From: Ailurus styani
Lineage: Eukaryota; Chordata; Mammalia; Carnivora; Ailuridae
Assembly (NCBI GenBank): GCA_002007465.1
Contig: LNAC01000032.1
Location: forward strand, 1,559,297-1,623,296
Reading direction: 5' to 3'
DNA: 64,000 nucleotides
Shown: positions 32,851 to 44,115 of the stretch, one piece after another
Numbering within the stretch: position 1 is the stretch's first letter
Layout of the letters: each line of letters begins with the position of its first letter
The notes under the pieces: generated by a model
Seen by the model: only the letters and a program-made list of their open reading frames with translations
Database searches by the model: none
What the model was told of the DNA's origin: nothing
Position numbers and translations under genes: made by a program

Positions 32851-33040
32851 GTTCTTATAAAACCCTACTACTTATCAGATAAGGGCTCACCCTTATGACT
32901 TCATTTAACCTTATTTACTTCCTTAGAAGCTACATCTCCAAATATATGAATTTGGGGGGACGCAAACATCCAGTCTACAGCAAACATGTAGCATCCTCTA
33001 ATAAAGAGAATGGAGAATGCTATAGAAAATCTTCACCCAG

Positions 33041-33066
33041 AAAAAAAAAAAAAAAGAAAAAAAAGG
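33041..33066. repeat. A-rich run
   Basis: Poly-A with a single G. No SINE body lies upstream. The origin is unclear, possibly the end of the preceding LTR flank. Confidence 0.8.
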
Positions 33067-33094
33067 GCAATTGGGGCTTGGACTAGCAGAAGAA

Positions 33095-33290
33095 TCTAGA
33101 TTTGAACCTGTGGCTCCTCTACTGAGTACTTATGTGACTATGGATAAGCTGTTTAATCTTTCTGAGCCTTAGTTTTCTCTTGTGTAAAATGAGAATGATA
33201 ATGCTTCAGGTTTATTGTATAAAGCACCCAGCATAATGTCGTTCATATGGAAAAGTGCTCTATGTATGAACGTGATTATTATTAGCCCAT
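33095..33290 (+). repeat. MIR, sense
   Basis: 'tgtgactatggataagctgt', 'gagccttagttttctcttgt', 'gtaaaatgagaatgataat' and 'agcacccagcataatgtcg' follow the MIR core and 3' part in sense orientation. Confidence 0.82.
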
Positions 33291-33714
33291 AAATTCAGTA
33301 TAGCCCAAGGACTCCATTTGCCTTGTCCAAGTAAAACTATCATAAGCAAGTATTTCCTTGTCTTTGGCTGTCTTATGATACGAATAATCTTAGGAGAAGT
33401 AAAGCTATTATTGTAAAGTATATAATTAGGAAAGAAGCTAAGCTACGTATATCATTTTTTATGCCTTTATCAATGACTTTCTTTAAACCTTAACAAAATT
33501 CCGACAACTTACAATACTTTTTCTCTACAAATCTTTGAATATTGAAATACTAAGCCAGTTTATTCCAGTGAAGATTTTCCTCCGACTCATCTTGTTTTGG
33601 GGGCGCCAGAGAATAGAATCAGGACCAAGAAATGGGATTCCCCAGGAGAAAAGTTTAGTCTCAACTACAGAAAAAATGGTGGAACAATTTGAGCTGTCTG
33701 AATTAGGAATGAGT

Positions 33715-33865
33715 TTTCTCATGAGGTGGTGAGTTTCTCCTCCTCTCTGAACCAGGATCACTTGGCATGAATATTATTGTAGGGGTTTCAAGGAATGGAC
33801 AGGAAGCTTCTCTAGGTGACCTCACAGAGATCTTTTCCACTCTGAAATTCTGTGATTCCAAAATG
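33715..33865 (+). repeat. CR1/L3-like 3' end (tentative)
   Basis: 'ctaggtgacctcacagagat' followed by 'ttttccactctgaaattctg' and 'tgattcca' resembles the terminal segment of CR1-clade LINEs (L3). Only the tail is recognisable. Confidence 0.4.
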
Positions 33866-36800
33866 TCGCTTTCAGGAAATCTGTCACTTTAGAAGAGGAT
33901 GTACACGTGGAAATTACCTCAGTGTCTGGCTTATGACTTAGAAAATAGAACTCTGTGTGCTTGTCCAGGCAGCCCTGGAACTTGAAGTTCTTTCAGGTTG
34001 TACCTTTAGTCTTAGGGCTACTGACCATGACTTTGGAGCTAAATATAGTCTAGAAAGTACCATTGTGTATCCGACCCTAGGAGCCAGTGCAGCAGACTTG
34101 CTTCTTACCTTGGTGTCTAACACTTCATTAGGCTCTGGACACGATCCTTTTGTTAAATGCCAGCACAAGCATTTCATTACAGATTCAGGAAATGATGACG
34201 AGATAAATGTTAAAAAGAATGTTTCCAAGGAAGATATTAATGGAGTGTTAATGCATCCGACTCTCTTCCCACAGTAAAAGCCTCTAGAGGGTTTTGGATT
34301 TATGGGAATGACAGTTAATCCATGCCAATATAATCCTTAACTTCATTTAGCAACAAAGTAAATATGAATATTAATTAAAATATCTGGTTTAGCGCTTCCT
34401 TGTAAGCAAAATTCCTTGAAAACTTCTATCTGGAACAATGCCATATGCTTGCTCAGGCATGGAACCTTAGAGCCAAGAAAACTAATATGTGTTTTTCCAA
34501 GCTCTGAAGTGCAAGACAATAATAACATTGTATTCTCCAAGCTGAAGAATTTTAGATAGCAGCATTTTCTTCATGAAGTGGGCTTCAAAGGAGACTTGTG
34601 AAAGAACCTTTGAAAGAGTTTCCAGAGCTCAATCATTTTTTTTTAAAGCTGCTGTGTGTTTCAAAGGCATTAGTAATATGGGCTTCATAAATACTTTAAG
34701 TTTAAAAATCAGTTTATTCTTTGCCATTTCAACTTGGACACTGTAAATCACAAGGCTATTCTGAATATTTTAACTGTCGTATTAAAACCCAACAAAGGAA
34801 ATGTGCATATGGGCATATGTGCTGTGCCCTCCTTGAAAACTTTGCTTTTAGGTTTTGCATTTGTTTGGATTGACAAAGAATGCTTTAAAGTACATAACAT
34901 TTTCTTTACATTTGAGTTTCAAATGTTTTCAAGATGCCCTAGAGACTCTGAAATGCCTTGTTATAGTTCTTGATTAATATAAAGATAAAAAGCTGCCTGC
35001 TTTATCTCCAAATCATCTTTAAAATGACCTTTTATATTTGAAATCACTTGAGGGTAGGGGAAAAAGAAAGAGAAAAGCACAGAAAGGTAAGTCTTGTAAA
35101 GTGAAATAAAAGTCTTTGCATTTCTCCCACTAATTACAAAACAAATGCTTGGTTCTTTGCTTCTGGGTCTTGAGATGTGGTTGATGAATGGGAATTGATG
35201 AACGCGAGTCTCTGTTAACCACTTGGTATGGTTACAAATTTTTCATCATCAGTTTCCCCCCTGCCCCACCTTGCTTTTCATGCTCTTCTCCTTTCCTCCT
35301 TTCTAGATTTGTGGCAGTGTGCATGGGGGGCAAAGGATCAGAATCCTTGATATTGTAGAATCAAGATGTTGGTACAAGGAGAGAACAACCAGGTTGCGTT
35401 TATGCATTTTACAACCTCCTTTATTTTGTCTGTAGCCACGGGAGGGTTGGGGGACTTCTCCTTCTGTCACCATATCACTTAGGTTAATAGTCCTATAGGA
35501 TTAATACATGATTATTTTAATAATTGAATGGAATGGAAGTAATGAGGCCAATCCTTATTTTAAATATTCCTGACACTTGTGGTGTAATGAGCACTGAAGT
35601 GGGGACAAAAAGGATTTCGATTAAAGCTAGGGCGGTTCTGGTTTTTTTTGTGCTGTGACCTCTATTGTTCCTGGAAAAGCAGCTTGAAGCTTGAAGGGCT
35701 AATAGGAAACCTTTTCTATACTATAATACCAAATGTTGTTAGGCTGCAAGTTTGCAATTTATCTTAACACCTGCTGGGGCCACCACCAGGGCTCTGAATC
35801 TGCCTCTAATTCTAATGGGTTTATGGTGTGTGACTTTAGTCATTGACCGTAAAGTGAGGGAACTCAAAATGTCTGTAATTCCAGTTTTGTTTCATAGGCA
35901 AATTTTAGAGAAATTTGACATAGTGCCATCTAAATGAATTTTTCTTTTCAGCCAATGCCTCAGCATTCTTGGTGCTTTCTACCTGGTTAGTGCTACTCAG
36001 AGGATAGCAAGAACCTATTCACCAGGAAAAGTGCCCACATTTTTACCATGTTTGTCAAATATGTTATTTTGAAGCACTTTGATTGTTTTTTTTTTAAATG
36101 GATACTATCTTATTCAAACACTATAATATATAGTTGGGATCAATGTGATCATACTATAGTTTAACCTTTTGGTTTCCCTTTATTAGCGTTGAACAGAACA
36201 TACCCTTTTGCCTGTATTTCTTGCTCTGTACTTTGAACAAACAATTTAAGACATAACACACAGCCTTGAAAGTAATTGCTCTCCTTTCAAGAGCTAGATA
36301 GCAATAACTTTAATAGATAAAAATATAACCTAATACCTTTACATAGAAATTAAATCTATGCCAAATAATTTCATCCATATTTCATTTATGTAAATGATGT
36401 TTTGCTGAATTAGTAAATTTAATTTCAGGGTAATATAAAATTGTCACCATTTGGAATTGGGAGCATTATGGATGGAACTCTGGTCTGTGAAGCCCCTGAA
36501 ATTGAATTTGAAATGAAGTTATGTGAATTTTCTGGGGAGAGGGTCTGTGACTTTTGTCAATTTCTCAAAGAGGTTCTGCCCCCCATCCCCACCCTTGAAC
36601 ACATACAAAATTCAAGAATCAGAGGAATAAGGAGAAGGAGCTGGCAAAACTTGATGGGCTGGTGAAAAGCTTTAAGGGTTTATTTCCAAGTTTGCTATTA
36701 TTTACTGACCCAGAGCTCAGTGAGTAAGTGCTTCTTTGTGTCCAGAAGGTCCTTCCCTCAACACAGACCTTCTGCAAGGCCTTTGTAGAAACTTGCATTG

Positions 36801-37149
36801 CACAAAGTTAGTGTTAAGAATTACATTACATGTTTGATTTTCTTTCTTTCTGAAAAAACACATCTCTAGAAATGTTGCACATGTGTGTATCAACATTTAT
36901 TTGGTAGCTTATTTCAAATATTTAAAAATTAGGCAACCAACATTTTATTGCTCATTGAAAATTCAAGTAACTTGCAAAAACTGCTTTTATTTTCCAAAAC
37001 TGCAGCCTTTTCTGAAATTATATCAAAGGGATCTTTAAACTTTAAAAATGTACTTTTGAAGCTTGTCTTAATAAACTTCTTAGTGGAAACCTTAATATAA
37101 GAGATTTAAAAAAAATCCTTGAATCCTGAAAACCTTATGTGTAACCATC
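33866..37149. other. Longest repeat-poor stretch, candidate non-coding elements
   Basis: 3.3 kb with no recognised interspersed repeat, unusual for this window. It includes a frame open on both strands at 33938-34277, a cluster of TCF/LEF-like cores at 34584-34666, and AT-rich blocks. No splice-flanked exon was convincing. Repeat-free stretches like this often harbour conserved enhancers, which is an inference here. Confidence 0.45.
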
Positions 37150-37340
37150 ACCACTGCCATTTACTCCAGGCACTATTGTATGTTTTGTGTATTAATTCAT
37201 TTAATTATAATAATCTTGTACAGTAGGTACTACTATTAGCCCCATTTTATAGATCAGGAAACTAAAGCAAAGAGAGGTTAGGTAATTTGCCCAACATGCT
37301 CTAAGTAATTTAAATGAGTGAATAAGAAAGTAGTTAAATT
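37150..37340 (-). repeat. MIR, antisense
   Basis: 'attaattcatttaattataa', 'ttagccccattttatagatc', 'aggaaactaaagcaaagaga' and 'ggttaggtaatttgcccaac' are clear reversed MIR. Confidence 0.85.
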
Positions 37341-37454
37341 CCACCATCCTGTTTTCTTTTTATATCTGGTCACCACAGCTGGAGTATTAAAAGGCTGAAT
37401 GTGTAAGCATTTAACTCCTTATCTGGGCTTCAAAGTCAAACTTACCTCAGAATG

Positions 37455-37703
37455 CAGTTTTGTATTTTTTTTTTTTTAAGATTTTATTTATGTATTTGAG
37501 AGAGAGAGCATGGAGGACTCTGGGGAGGGGAGTGGGAGAAGGGGCAGAGGGAGAGAGAGAAGCAGACTCCTGGTTGAGCAGGGAGCCAGATACAGGGGGG
37601 GTTGGGGGGTGGGTGAGACCCTGAGATCCTGAGATCAGGACTGGAGTGGAAGGCAGACGACACCTAACCGGCTGAGCCACCCAGGCGCCCCTCAGTTTTG
37701 TAT
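37455..37703 (-). mobile_element. CAN-SINE, antisense, 11-bp TSD
   Basis: The element is about 37466-37692: T-run, 'aagattttatttatgtattt', GA tract, a locally expanded G-run ('caggggggg' near 37594), and head 'ggctgagccacccaggcgcc'. The TSD cagttttgtat occurs at 37455-37465 and 37693-37703. Confidence 0.93.
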
Positions 37704-37812
37704 CTTGAGGCCACTTTGGCAATATTGCCAAAGGTCTTATGTTCCAGTCATTTGTGTGTATTTACTAATTAACTTGAGGCTATAAACCATTTATCTACAT
37801 TTTAATCTTCCT

Positions 37813-38034
37813 TAGTTTCCATTTTTTTTTAAGATTTTATTTATTTATTTGACAGAAACACAGCTAGAGAGGGAAACACAAGCAGGGGGAGTGAGAGAGG
37901 GAGAAGCAGGCTTCCAGCAGAGCAGGGAGCCCAATGTCGGGCTCAATCCAAGTACCCTGGGATCATGACCTGAGCCAAGGGCAGACGCTTAACGGCTGAA
38001 CCCCCCAGGCACCCCATTTTCTAGTTTCCATTTT
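37813..38034 (-). mobile_element. CAN-SINE, antisense, older, 13-bp TSD
   Basis: The element is about 37826-38016, body 'gatcatgacctgagccaagg' and head 'ctgaaccccccaggcacccc'. The repeat tagtttccatttt (37813-37825, 38022-38034) flanks it. Between its head and the right copy sit a few extra bases. Confidence 0.92.
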
Positions 38035-38138
38035 CTAAAGAAGTTCTGAGAGTAAGATATTAAACACTTGTGCTAAAATAAAGACCTCACTGTAACAAGG
38101 TATGTTCCTATCTTAACATATTTATGCTTCTAACTATA

Positions 38139-38173
38139 GACACACAGACACACAGACACAGACACAGACACAG

Positions 38174-38201
<28 letters not shown>
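38139..38201. repeat. (ACACAG)n/(AC)n compound microsatellite
   Basis: Interrupted acacag/gacaca units grade into pure AC. Confidence 0.95.
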
Positions 38202-38204
<3 letters not shown>

Positions 38205-39384
38205 GAGCAGAGAGTTAACATTTTACTAGAACCGCGTGGTGCTTACTGCATTACAGCATCTATTTGACAAAAGCCTTAGAACACAAGAATTAAAATATGC
38301 AAATCTCTTCATAATGGGCTGGTTTTACAGTCATGGCTCATACAAAATCCCATTGATTTCAGATGTGAAGCCTTTAGTCATTGAGTTTTAATTGTTGATT
38401 AAATAACAAACACACAGAACTTTCTAAATGTCTATTTAAAAATAAAGCAGTATTCTGATAAAGCCGTCTGGTTAAGTTTCCAAGTTTCCAAACTCTACTG
38501 AAGACTGCTTTAACAAAAATAAAACTTCCCCAAACTCCAAACTTGGTTTTGCAGAAAATATGAAGAAAAAAAAAAAAAGGTTTCTGATGCAGAAAGTAAT
38601 CCGTAGGACAGGGGTTTGTTAAATGCTTTTGCAACCAGTTACTTCAAATAATCAGATTCATCAAGCAAATTGAGAGAAATGATGACATCTTCCTCTGGGA
38701 GCTACCTTTCTCCGCCCTGTCATGCAAGGTTTCTAACAGAGAGTTTAGTTTCTGAGATTCAGAGAAGTTGAAGTGAGGAGCAAATGTTTAGGATCACGAA
38801 TGCATATCAGAAGTCTCAGATGACTGCAGAGTCCCAGGATGGGATGGACGCGCATAGTTGCACCAACAGGGCTTTGAAATCAGCAGCTCTTGTGGGAGCC
38901 GCCCAAACAGTTGTTGTGTCAGGTGCCATGGGGGGAGGTGAGGACAGTGAAGGCAGGTTGCTTGGAAGGCTTTCTGTGACTCAGTAGAGGATGTGCTGCT
39001 TTTGCCAATTGGGAGGAATCTCAGAGATGTTGATTTTACAGAGAGGGACACAGGTGGTGATCGTCACCTTGAAGGTCCTCTGACTGTCCTTGGTTGCAGA
39101 TGATTGCTGTGCCTTCAGACTAGGAAGTGAGGATGTAATTTCTCAAATTCTTATCTATGGTGACTGGTAGAAACATTTTAGACAATTCTACTTTTTTTCC
39201 TTTTTTTAAAACGTAAATTTAACATTGCTTAAATGAGTATTTTCCTCAATGTTACCTTCTCAAATAATTACTATACTACTATTAATATAGGACACTATTA
39301 ATATCCTATTAAGGCCTATTGGTACAGAAAAACTCTTACGTACAATATTGCATTAGACTTGAAGCTTAAAGTTTGGCTAGGCAT
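38202..39384. other. Unique sequence
   Basis: No repeat recognised. The 38760-39075 section is relatively GC-rich with opposed open frames (38784-38987 on + and 38794-39051 on -). No exon signature is visible, so it may be regulatory. Confidence 0.45.
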
Positions 39385-39535
39385 TATGAAATCTATTTTT
39401 CAAATGAAGAAATTGAGGCTTAGAGATATGGCAATTTGTCCTCAGCCTCATCAGAGCTAAGAAATTCAAGGTCAAATGTAAGTCTGAATCATTTGCCTTC
39501 ACATTTAATTCCGTGTTCTTTCTACGATACTAGGC
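39385..39535 (-). repeat. MIR, antisense
   Basis: 'tatttttcaaatgaagaaat', 'tgaggcttagagatatggca' and 'ttccgtgttctttctacga' are the reversed MIR core and 5' flank. Confidence 0.78.
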
Positions 39536-39599
39536 TCTGTGTGGATGGAAAGTTTTGGTAATTGTCTTCCCCCCAATATTTAGGCTAAAGAAACGTGTG

Positions 39600-39812
39600 G
39601 TTTTTTGTTTTGTTTTGTTTTGTTTTAAGATTTTATTTATTTATTTGAGAGAGGGAGAGAGAGAGAGAGCCCGAGCATGCACTGAGAGGAGGAGGTGGTC
39701 AGAGAGACAAGCAGACTCTTCTTTAAGTGAGGAGCCCGGTTGGTGGGACTCGATCTCAGGACCTGAGATCATGACCTGAGCCTAACTGGCTGAGCCACCC
39801 AGGGATCCCTTA
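39600..39812 (-). mobile_element. CAN-SINE, antisense, with (TTTTG)n tail
   Basis: The reversed tail is gttttgttttgttttgtttt, then 'aagattttatttatttattt', GA tract, 'gatcatgacctgagcctaac' and head 'ggctgagccacccagggatc'. A short deletion lies before the head. The flanks (aaagaaacgtg... and aaaagaacatg...) resemble a decayed TSD. Confidence 0.9.
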
Positions 39813-39829
39813 AAAGAACATGTTTTTAA

Positions 39830-40840
39830 AAACAACTCTGGGCCTGTAGTTAATAAAACTTTACCTACCACAGTTGAGGAAGTTTTTGTTTCCATTCCTT
39901 AGAAGACATATACTTGACAATTCCCCCTTTTTGGAATGTTATCGATATTTGAATTTGTTATACCTTATTTGAATCATTGGCATGGTGATGTATACAGGAG
40001 GGAATGTAAACTGCCAGAATGGTAGAAAAGAAAACTATTTAAATAGATAACTGAATTTGGGGAAGAAATTAAAATCTGTTCTCCAGGAATTGTAAGTATC
40101 AGTCTGTACTTAAGCCTATCATAGTGGATTTAAAGATATTTTACTGGTATTTAATTCACTTATACTTTTTGAAGTACTGCATATGAAATACTACTCATCT
40201 CTTTCTAAAGCAGCAGGTCGTGATAGCTTAGGCCAGCTTTCCCTCACTGTCTTCCCTTACAAGATTAACATGTCTCTGCTCTTTTGCATTATTTATATAG
40301 TTAATTTTGATAACAGGCGGTTTGCAATCACTGATGTTTGCTGTGGAGGCAGCCACAGAAGCAGATTCAACGGGGGCTGTAATTGTACAATGAATCACAT
40401 TATCTAGCAAATCATGTTCCAAAGTTTTAAATTATTCAAAAACATTTTTGTTGTGAGCTCTGGCACATCCTCATTAGCATGGAGTTGGTCAGCTGGGCTG
40501 AATCAATCATGCAGGGAGAATTTGTGTCCTGCCAGGCTTGTCACCTCCTGTTAACTCACAAGATAAACTTGGCCTGGAACTCATCTTGGCTGGAAGAGTG
40601 GAGGCTGTATTGATAGCAGATGGTGCCCACTACATTTGGCCTACAGTTTCAGCATCAAAATGGTGGAAAAGGGAGGGGAATGGGAGGGTGTGAGGAGGAA
40701 ACCTGTGGAAATAAAAGTCTGCTTTGGTCCCTGGAATAATACACGATTGTCCATTTAATGTTTTTGGGTATAGAGTTTTATCAACAATCCCCAAGGGCAG
40801 TGATGGTGGTTCTGTAGGCCATTGTTCAGGTTTTGTTTAC
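39830..40840. other. Unique sequence with candidate conserved enhancer-like block
   Basis: No repeat or coding exon was recognised. The block at about 40180-40660 has balanced composition and many homeodomain/PBX-like words (see findings). Confidence 0.45.
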
Positions 40841-40845
40841 ATGAC

Positions 40846-40964
40846 TTTTTTTTTTTTTTAAGATTTTATTTTCAAGTAAGTAATCTCTACATCCAGTCTG
40901 TAACTCACAACCCTGAGATCAGGAGTCACACGCTCCACCAACTGAGCCAGCCAGGCACCCTACA
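40846..40964 (-). mobile_element. Short CAN-SINE variant, antisense
   Basis: T-run, 'aagattttattttcaagtaa' and 'gtaatctctacatccagtc', then 'ctcacaaccctgagatcagg' and 'aactgagccagccaggcacc'. This is the short carnivore tRNA-SINE form without the CT-rich middle. No confident TSD. Confidence 0.85.
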
Positions 40965-40989
40965 CTACATTTTTAACCTTAACATTTTC

Positions 40990-41090
40990 TTCCTGAGTCG
41001 CAGTCTCTCTACAGACAATGAAATTGAGGCTCTGAGAGGAATGTGTCCAAGTGACACAGCTAGGCAGTGACAGATGGGACTTCTGATCTA
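40990..41090 (-). repeat. MIR fragment, antisense
   Basis: 'gacaatgaaattgaggctct', 'gagaggaatgtgtccaagtg' and 'acacagctaggcagtgacag' are the reversed MIR core. The SINE upstream is inserted at or near its edge. Confidence 0.75.
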
Positions 41091-41227
41091 GGCCAATACA
41101 AACTCCTCTGTATCTATCTCTTGTCATCACAGAAAAGAATGTTATTTTCCAATTTAGAAATTTGGTTTTGTTGGTCTCCATATTTGATTCTGCTGTCTGC
41201 TCCAGACCAGGAAATCTGTACATAGGA

Positions 41228-41708
41228 TTGGTTTCTTAGGACTATTGTAATAAATTACCACGAAATTGGTAGCTTAAAACCAAACTATTCTCTCATAGTT
41301 CTGGAGGCCAACAGTCCAAAGTCAAGGAGTCAGCAAGACATGGTCCCTTGGCACTCTGGGGGAAAATCCTCTCTTGCCTCTTCCAGCTCGTGAGAGGTCC
41401 AGGCTTTTCCTGGCTTAATGGTTAATAATGATAAGTTGGTTAATAATGATAGCCATAGCTCCTATCTCTGTCTCTTCTTCACTTTTCCTTCTCCTCTCCT
41501 GTCTGTGTCTTTTCCTTTTATCATAAAGACAGTTGAATTGGATTTAGGGCCTGGCAGGTTAATCCAGGATGATCTTGTCTTAAGACTCTTCATTAATTAC
41601 ATCTGCAAGGACCCTGTTTTTTTCCAAACAAAGTCTCTTTCACAGGTACTGGGTTTAGGACTTGGACATTCTTTGGAGGGGAGGGGATAGAGTTCAACCC
41701 ACTATACC
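41228..41708 (-). repeat. MLT1-type MaLR LTR, antisense
   Basis: The left end has 'ggactattgtaataaattac', 'ctcatagttctggaggccaa', 'atcctctcttgcctcttcca' and 'gcttttcctggcttaatgg', and the right end has 'tggatttagggcctggcagg' and 'cattaattacatctgcaagg', finishing 'agttcaacccactata'. An 18-bp tandem at 41420-41455 sits inside. Confidence 0.82.
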
Positions 41709-41729
41709 ATTCTTAGGCCATCTTAATTC

Positions 41730-41975
41730 CTTCCACACTCTGCTCTTTACAGGAACTCTCTCATTTTTCCTTTTAACTCCCCTCTGTATTTATTGACCCT
41801 TTCTAGTCCCTGAGAGAAGCATTAATTATCAGCAATTTCCCTGGATCCTCTAACATGTCCTCTCTCCAGATTCGATGTGAATTCCTTAAGGGCAGGGGCT
41901 GTATATTTCAACACTGTAGCTTCTGTAGATGCCTTGGTAGGTGTCCAATAAATGTTTGTTGATGAGAGGAATGAC
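41730..41975 (+). repeat. L2 3' end, sense
   Basis: 'gaattccttaagggcagggg' followed by 'gtgtccaataaatgtttgtt' is the diagnostic L2 3' terminus. Confidence 0.8.
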
Positions 41976-44115
41976 GGTATGATAAGTAGTAGAACTTTTC
42001 ACACATTTATGACCTGTTATACTATTCTCTAATGTAGTTACATCAGACAGTATCTTCAATATAGGGATTGACACGTATTGGAAAAGACATTTGGTAGGTC
42101 ATGAAACAGAAGCCAAAAATATTTTAAAATTAGGAAATACTGAGACTGTGGCCTCCTTATAACAATTTATTAAGTGCAACTGGATAGGTGTAGGTCTTCA
42201 TTAGACAAGATTTGACCTGTATTTTAGCTCTACCATGGCATTTTGTGTTGCCTTAGACATATTTATTGAATGGCTAGAAGTTCAATAGTTGTAGAAATAT
42301 TTTGTTCTCAGAAAAAATGAGACTAATTATTTGTAAAAATTAAATATCTTAGGATCAGTAAATAAATAAAACCTCATGTTTCGTGACTACTTGGGTGGCT
42401 TGACTTCATGTACCAGCAGGGAAATACTTAAAAAGTATGAGGAGAAAGAAGTCACATGGTTTTAAGATATAATCACAATTGTGTGTTATGTATGAAGAAC
42501 TCTTATTGGGGTACTGTATAGTTTACCAATCTTGTGGCTCAGTTAGACAAGGCTCACCTGAACCTACACTAGTATAAACTAGTTAAAGTTGGTTAATAAT
42601 GATTACTTCATGGGATATTCATTGAGTGGTAAAGATATATTCTGAGGATTTTCAAATTAAAATATATTAGCTGCTTAAAAGCCCAGGTTTGAGTTTGTAC
42701 AGGCTATTTGCTTTGTAATGCGAGCAACTTTATGTCATTTTTCATAATCTTGACCAGGAATAGAAGCCCTGGAAGCTTCTATATCCTTTTCTGTCAATAG
42801 AGTTTACCCCTAAATTCAACTAAAACTATGGTCTGTGTGAATGAAAGGCAAGTGTGTGGTTTTGCATTGGAACTATCAATCAAGTTGCTCTTTTAATTGC
42901 CTCCTTTTCATCCCATTGGTGAGGGAAGGATTGTTTCCCTAGAGTTTTAGGGATGGCCAAACACACAACACCTAACACTGAACAGGTGAGATCAAGAGCA
43001 GTTTCCTAGTCACATATTCTCATAGCTGAAGGAGGACACCACATGCCATACAGGACCACACAGGGGTTGCATAACCAAAGTCTGTGAGAGGCAGGCTTCA
43101 TAGTATCAAGAGGGTGTGGTGCCCCTGGTTCTCATGGGAGGATATGATTGGCTGGCTTGGAAAATTCTGTGGACTGACAGGTAACTGAAACCCACTGCTC
43201 AGGAAGTAGGAACTGTGCCTGGTCCCCTTGATAAAAAAGCGTTGTTAGGCTGAGGGGCTGTATCTTTGGGAGCAGAGTGGGGTGGGGAAAATAGGCCCTT
43301 AGGGGCCCTCCCCTTTTTAGCAGATGTCAAGGCAACACATAATGTTGGGCCTTAATTTTTGTCCTTGTACAACACTTGTTACTTATGATTCATAGGCTTT
43401 TATAATGTTTTTAGGTACAGAGTTGTATTCATTTCTCATAAACTTCAGACACTTAGAAGGTGATAAGTTTTTACTTGTAGTCTATAGACAGAATTTAGAA
43501 AGTTGCCTAAGCTTATATTTTGCATGTTCTAAACACTTCTCCCAGCACTTAGCTTTTAATCCTTATAAAATTAGAAAATTAGTAATGCTCTCTATATAAG
43601 AATTATACCTGATAATAATTACATTTTTTGCATTTGAATAACTTATTTTAAACTTATTATAATTAATAACATTTTATAACAAACCGAGAATTTCTATAAT
43701 TAAATTTCTTTTACATTGGTATTTTTGCCAGTTCAGGCTTGCCAATTGGTGGCTCGTAGAGAAGAAATGCTTGTAGAGAAGCTCACAGAGAATGTTCATG
43801 GAAAAGCAATCATTTTAAATTTCTTATTAAGAAAGAGTATAACTGTATGCCCTCATATGCAGTAAAATTATATACTTATTTAATGCAATTTCCTGATACA
43901 TTCAATTGGGATTCATAATATTATGATATTGTACATATATCATACATATACATATGATATTATACACATACATATATATACTTACAGTAAATACATAATA
44001 TTTCCCACAAAATATTAGTTAGATAGGACCATAACTAAAAGACATTTATCAAAAAATATCTTACATCTCACTGCATGGTTTCTATCATGTCCAATTTTAA
44101 GAACCCTAGCAACTT
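41976..44115. other. Unique sequence with an unassigned repeat-like block
   Basis: The block at about 42930-43360 is richer in G/C and has LTR-like phrases ('tgaaggaggacaccacatgc', 'ctcatgggaggatatgattg', 'tgtgcctggtccccttgata'). I cannot name it. The remaining sequence is AT-rich and unremarkable, with a TA/CA-rich run at 43930-43985. Confidence 0.4.

Larger units (their letters stand above)
32406..32985 (-). repeat. MLT1A-type MaLR LTR, antisense, split by SINE
   Basis: The left part has 'gggttgccaaaacaagatac', 'ttctcatggttctggatact', 'gagctctcttcctggctttc' and 'ggtgtctttgcatggtgaag'. The right part, after the SINE, has 'atctgttcttataaaaccct', 'cacccttatgacttcattta' and 'atgaatttggggggacgcaa'. 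This is the full reversed LTR order. Confidence 0.82.
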
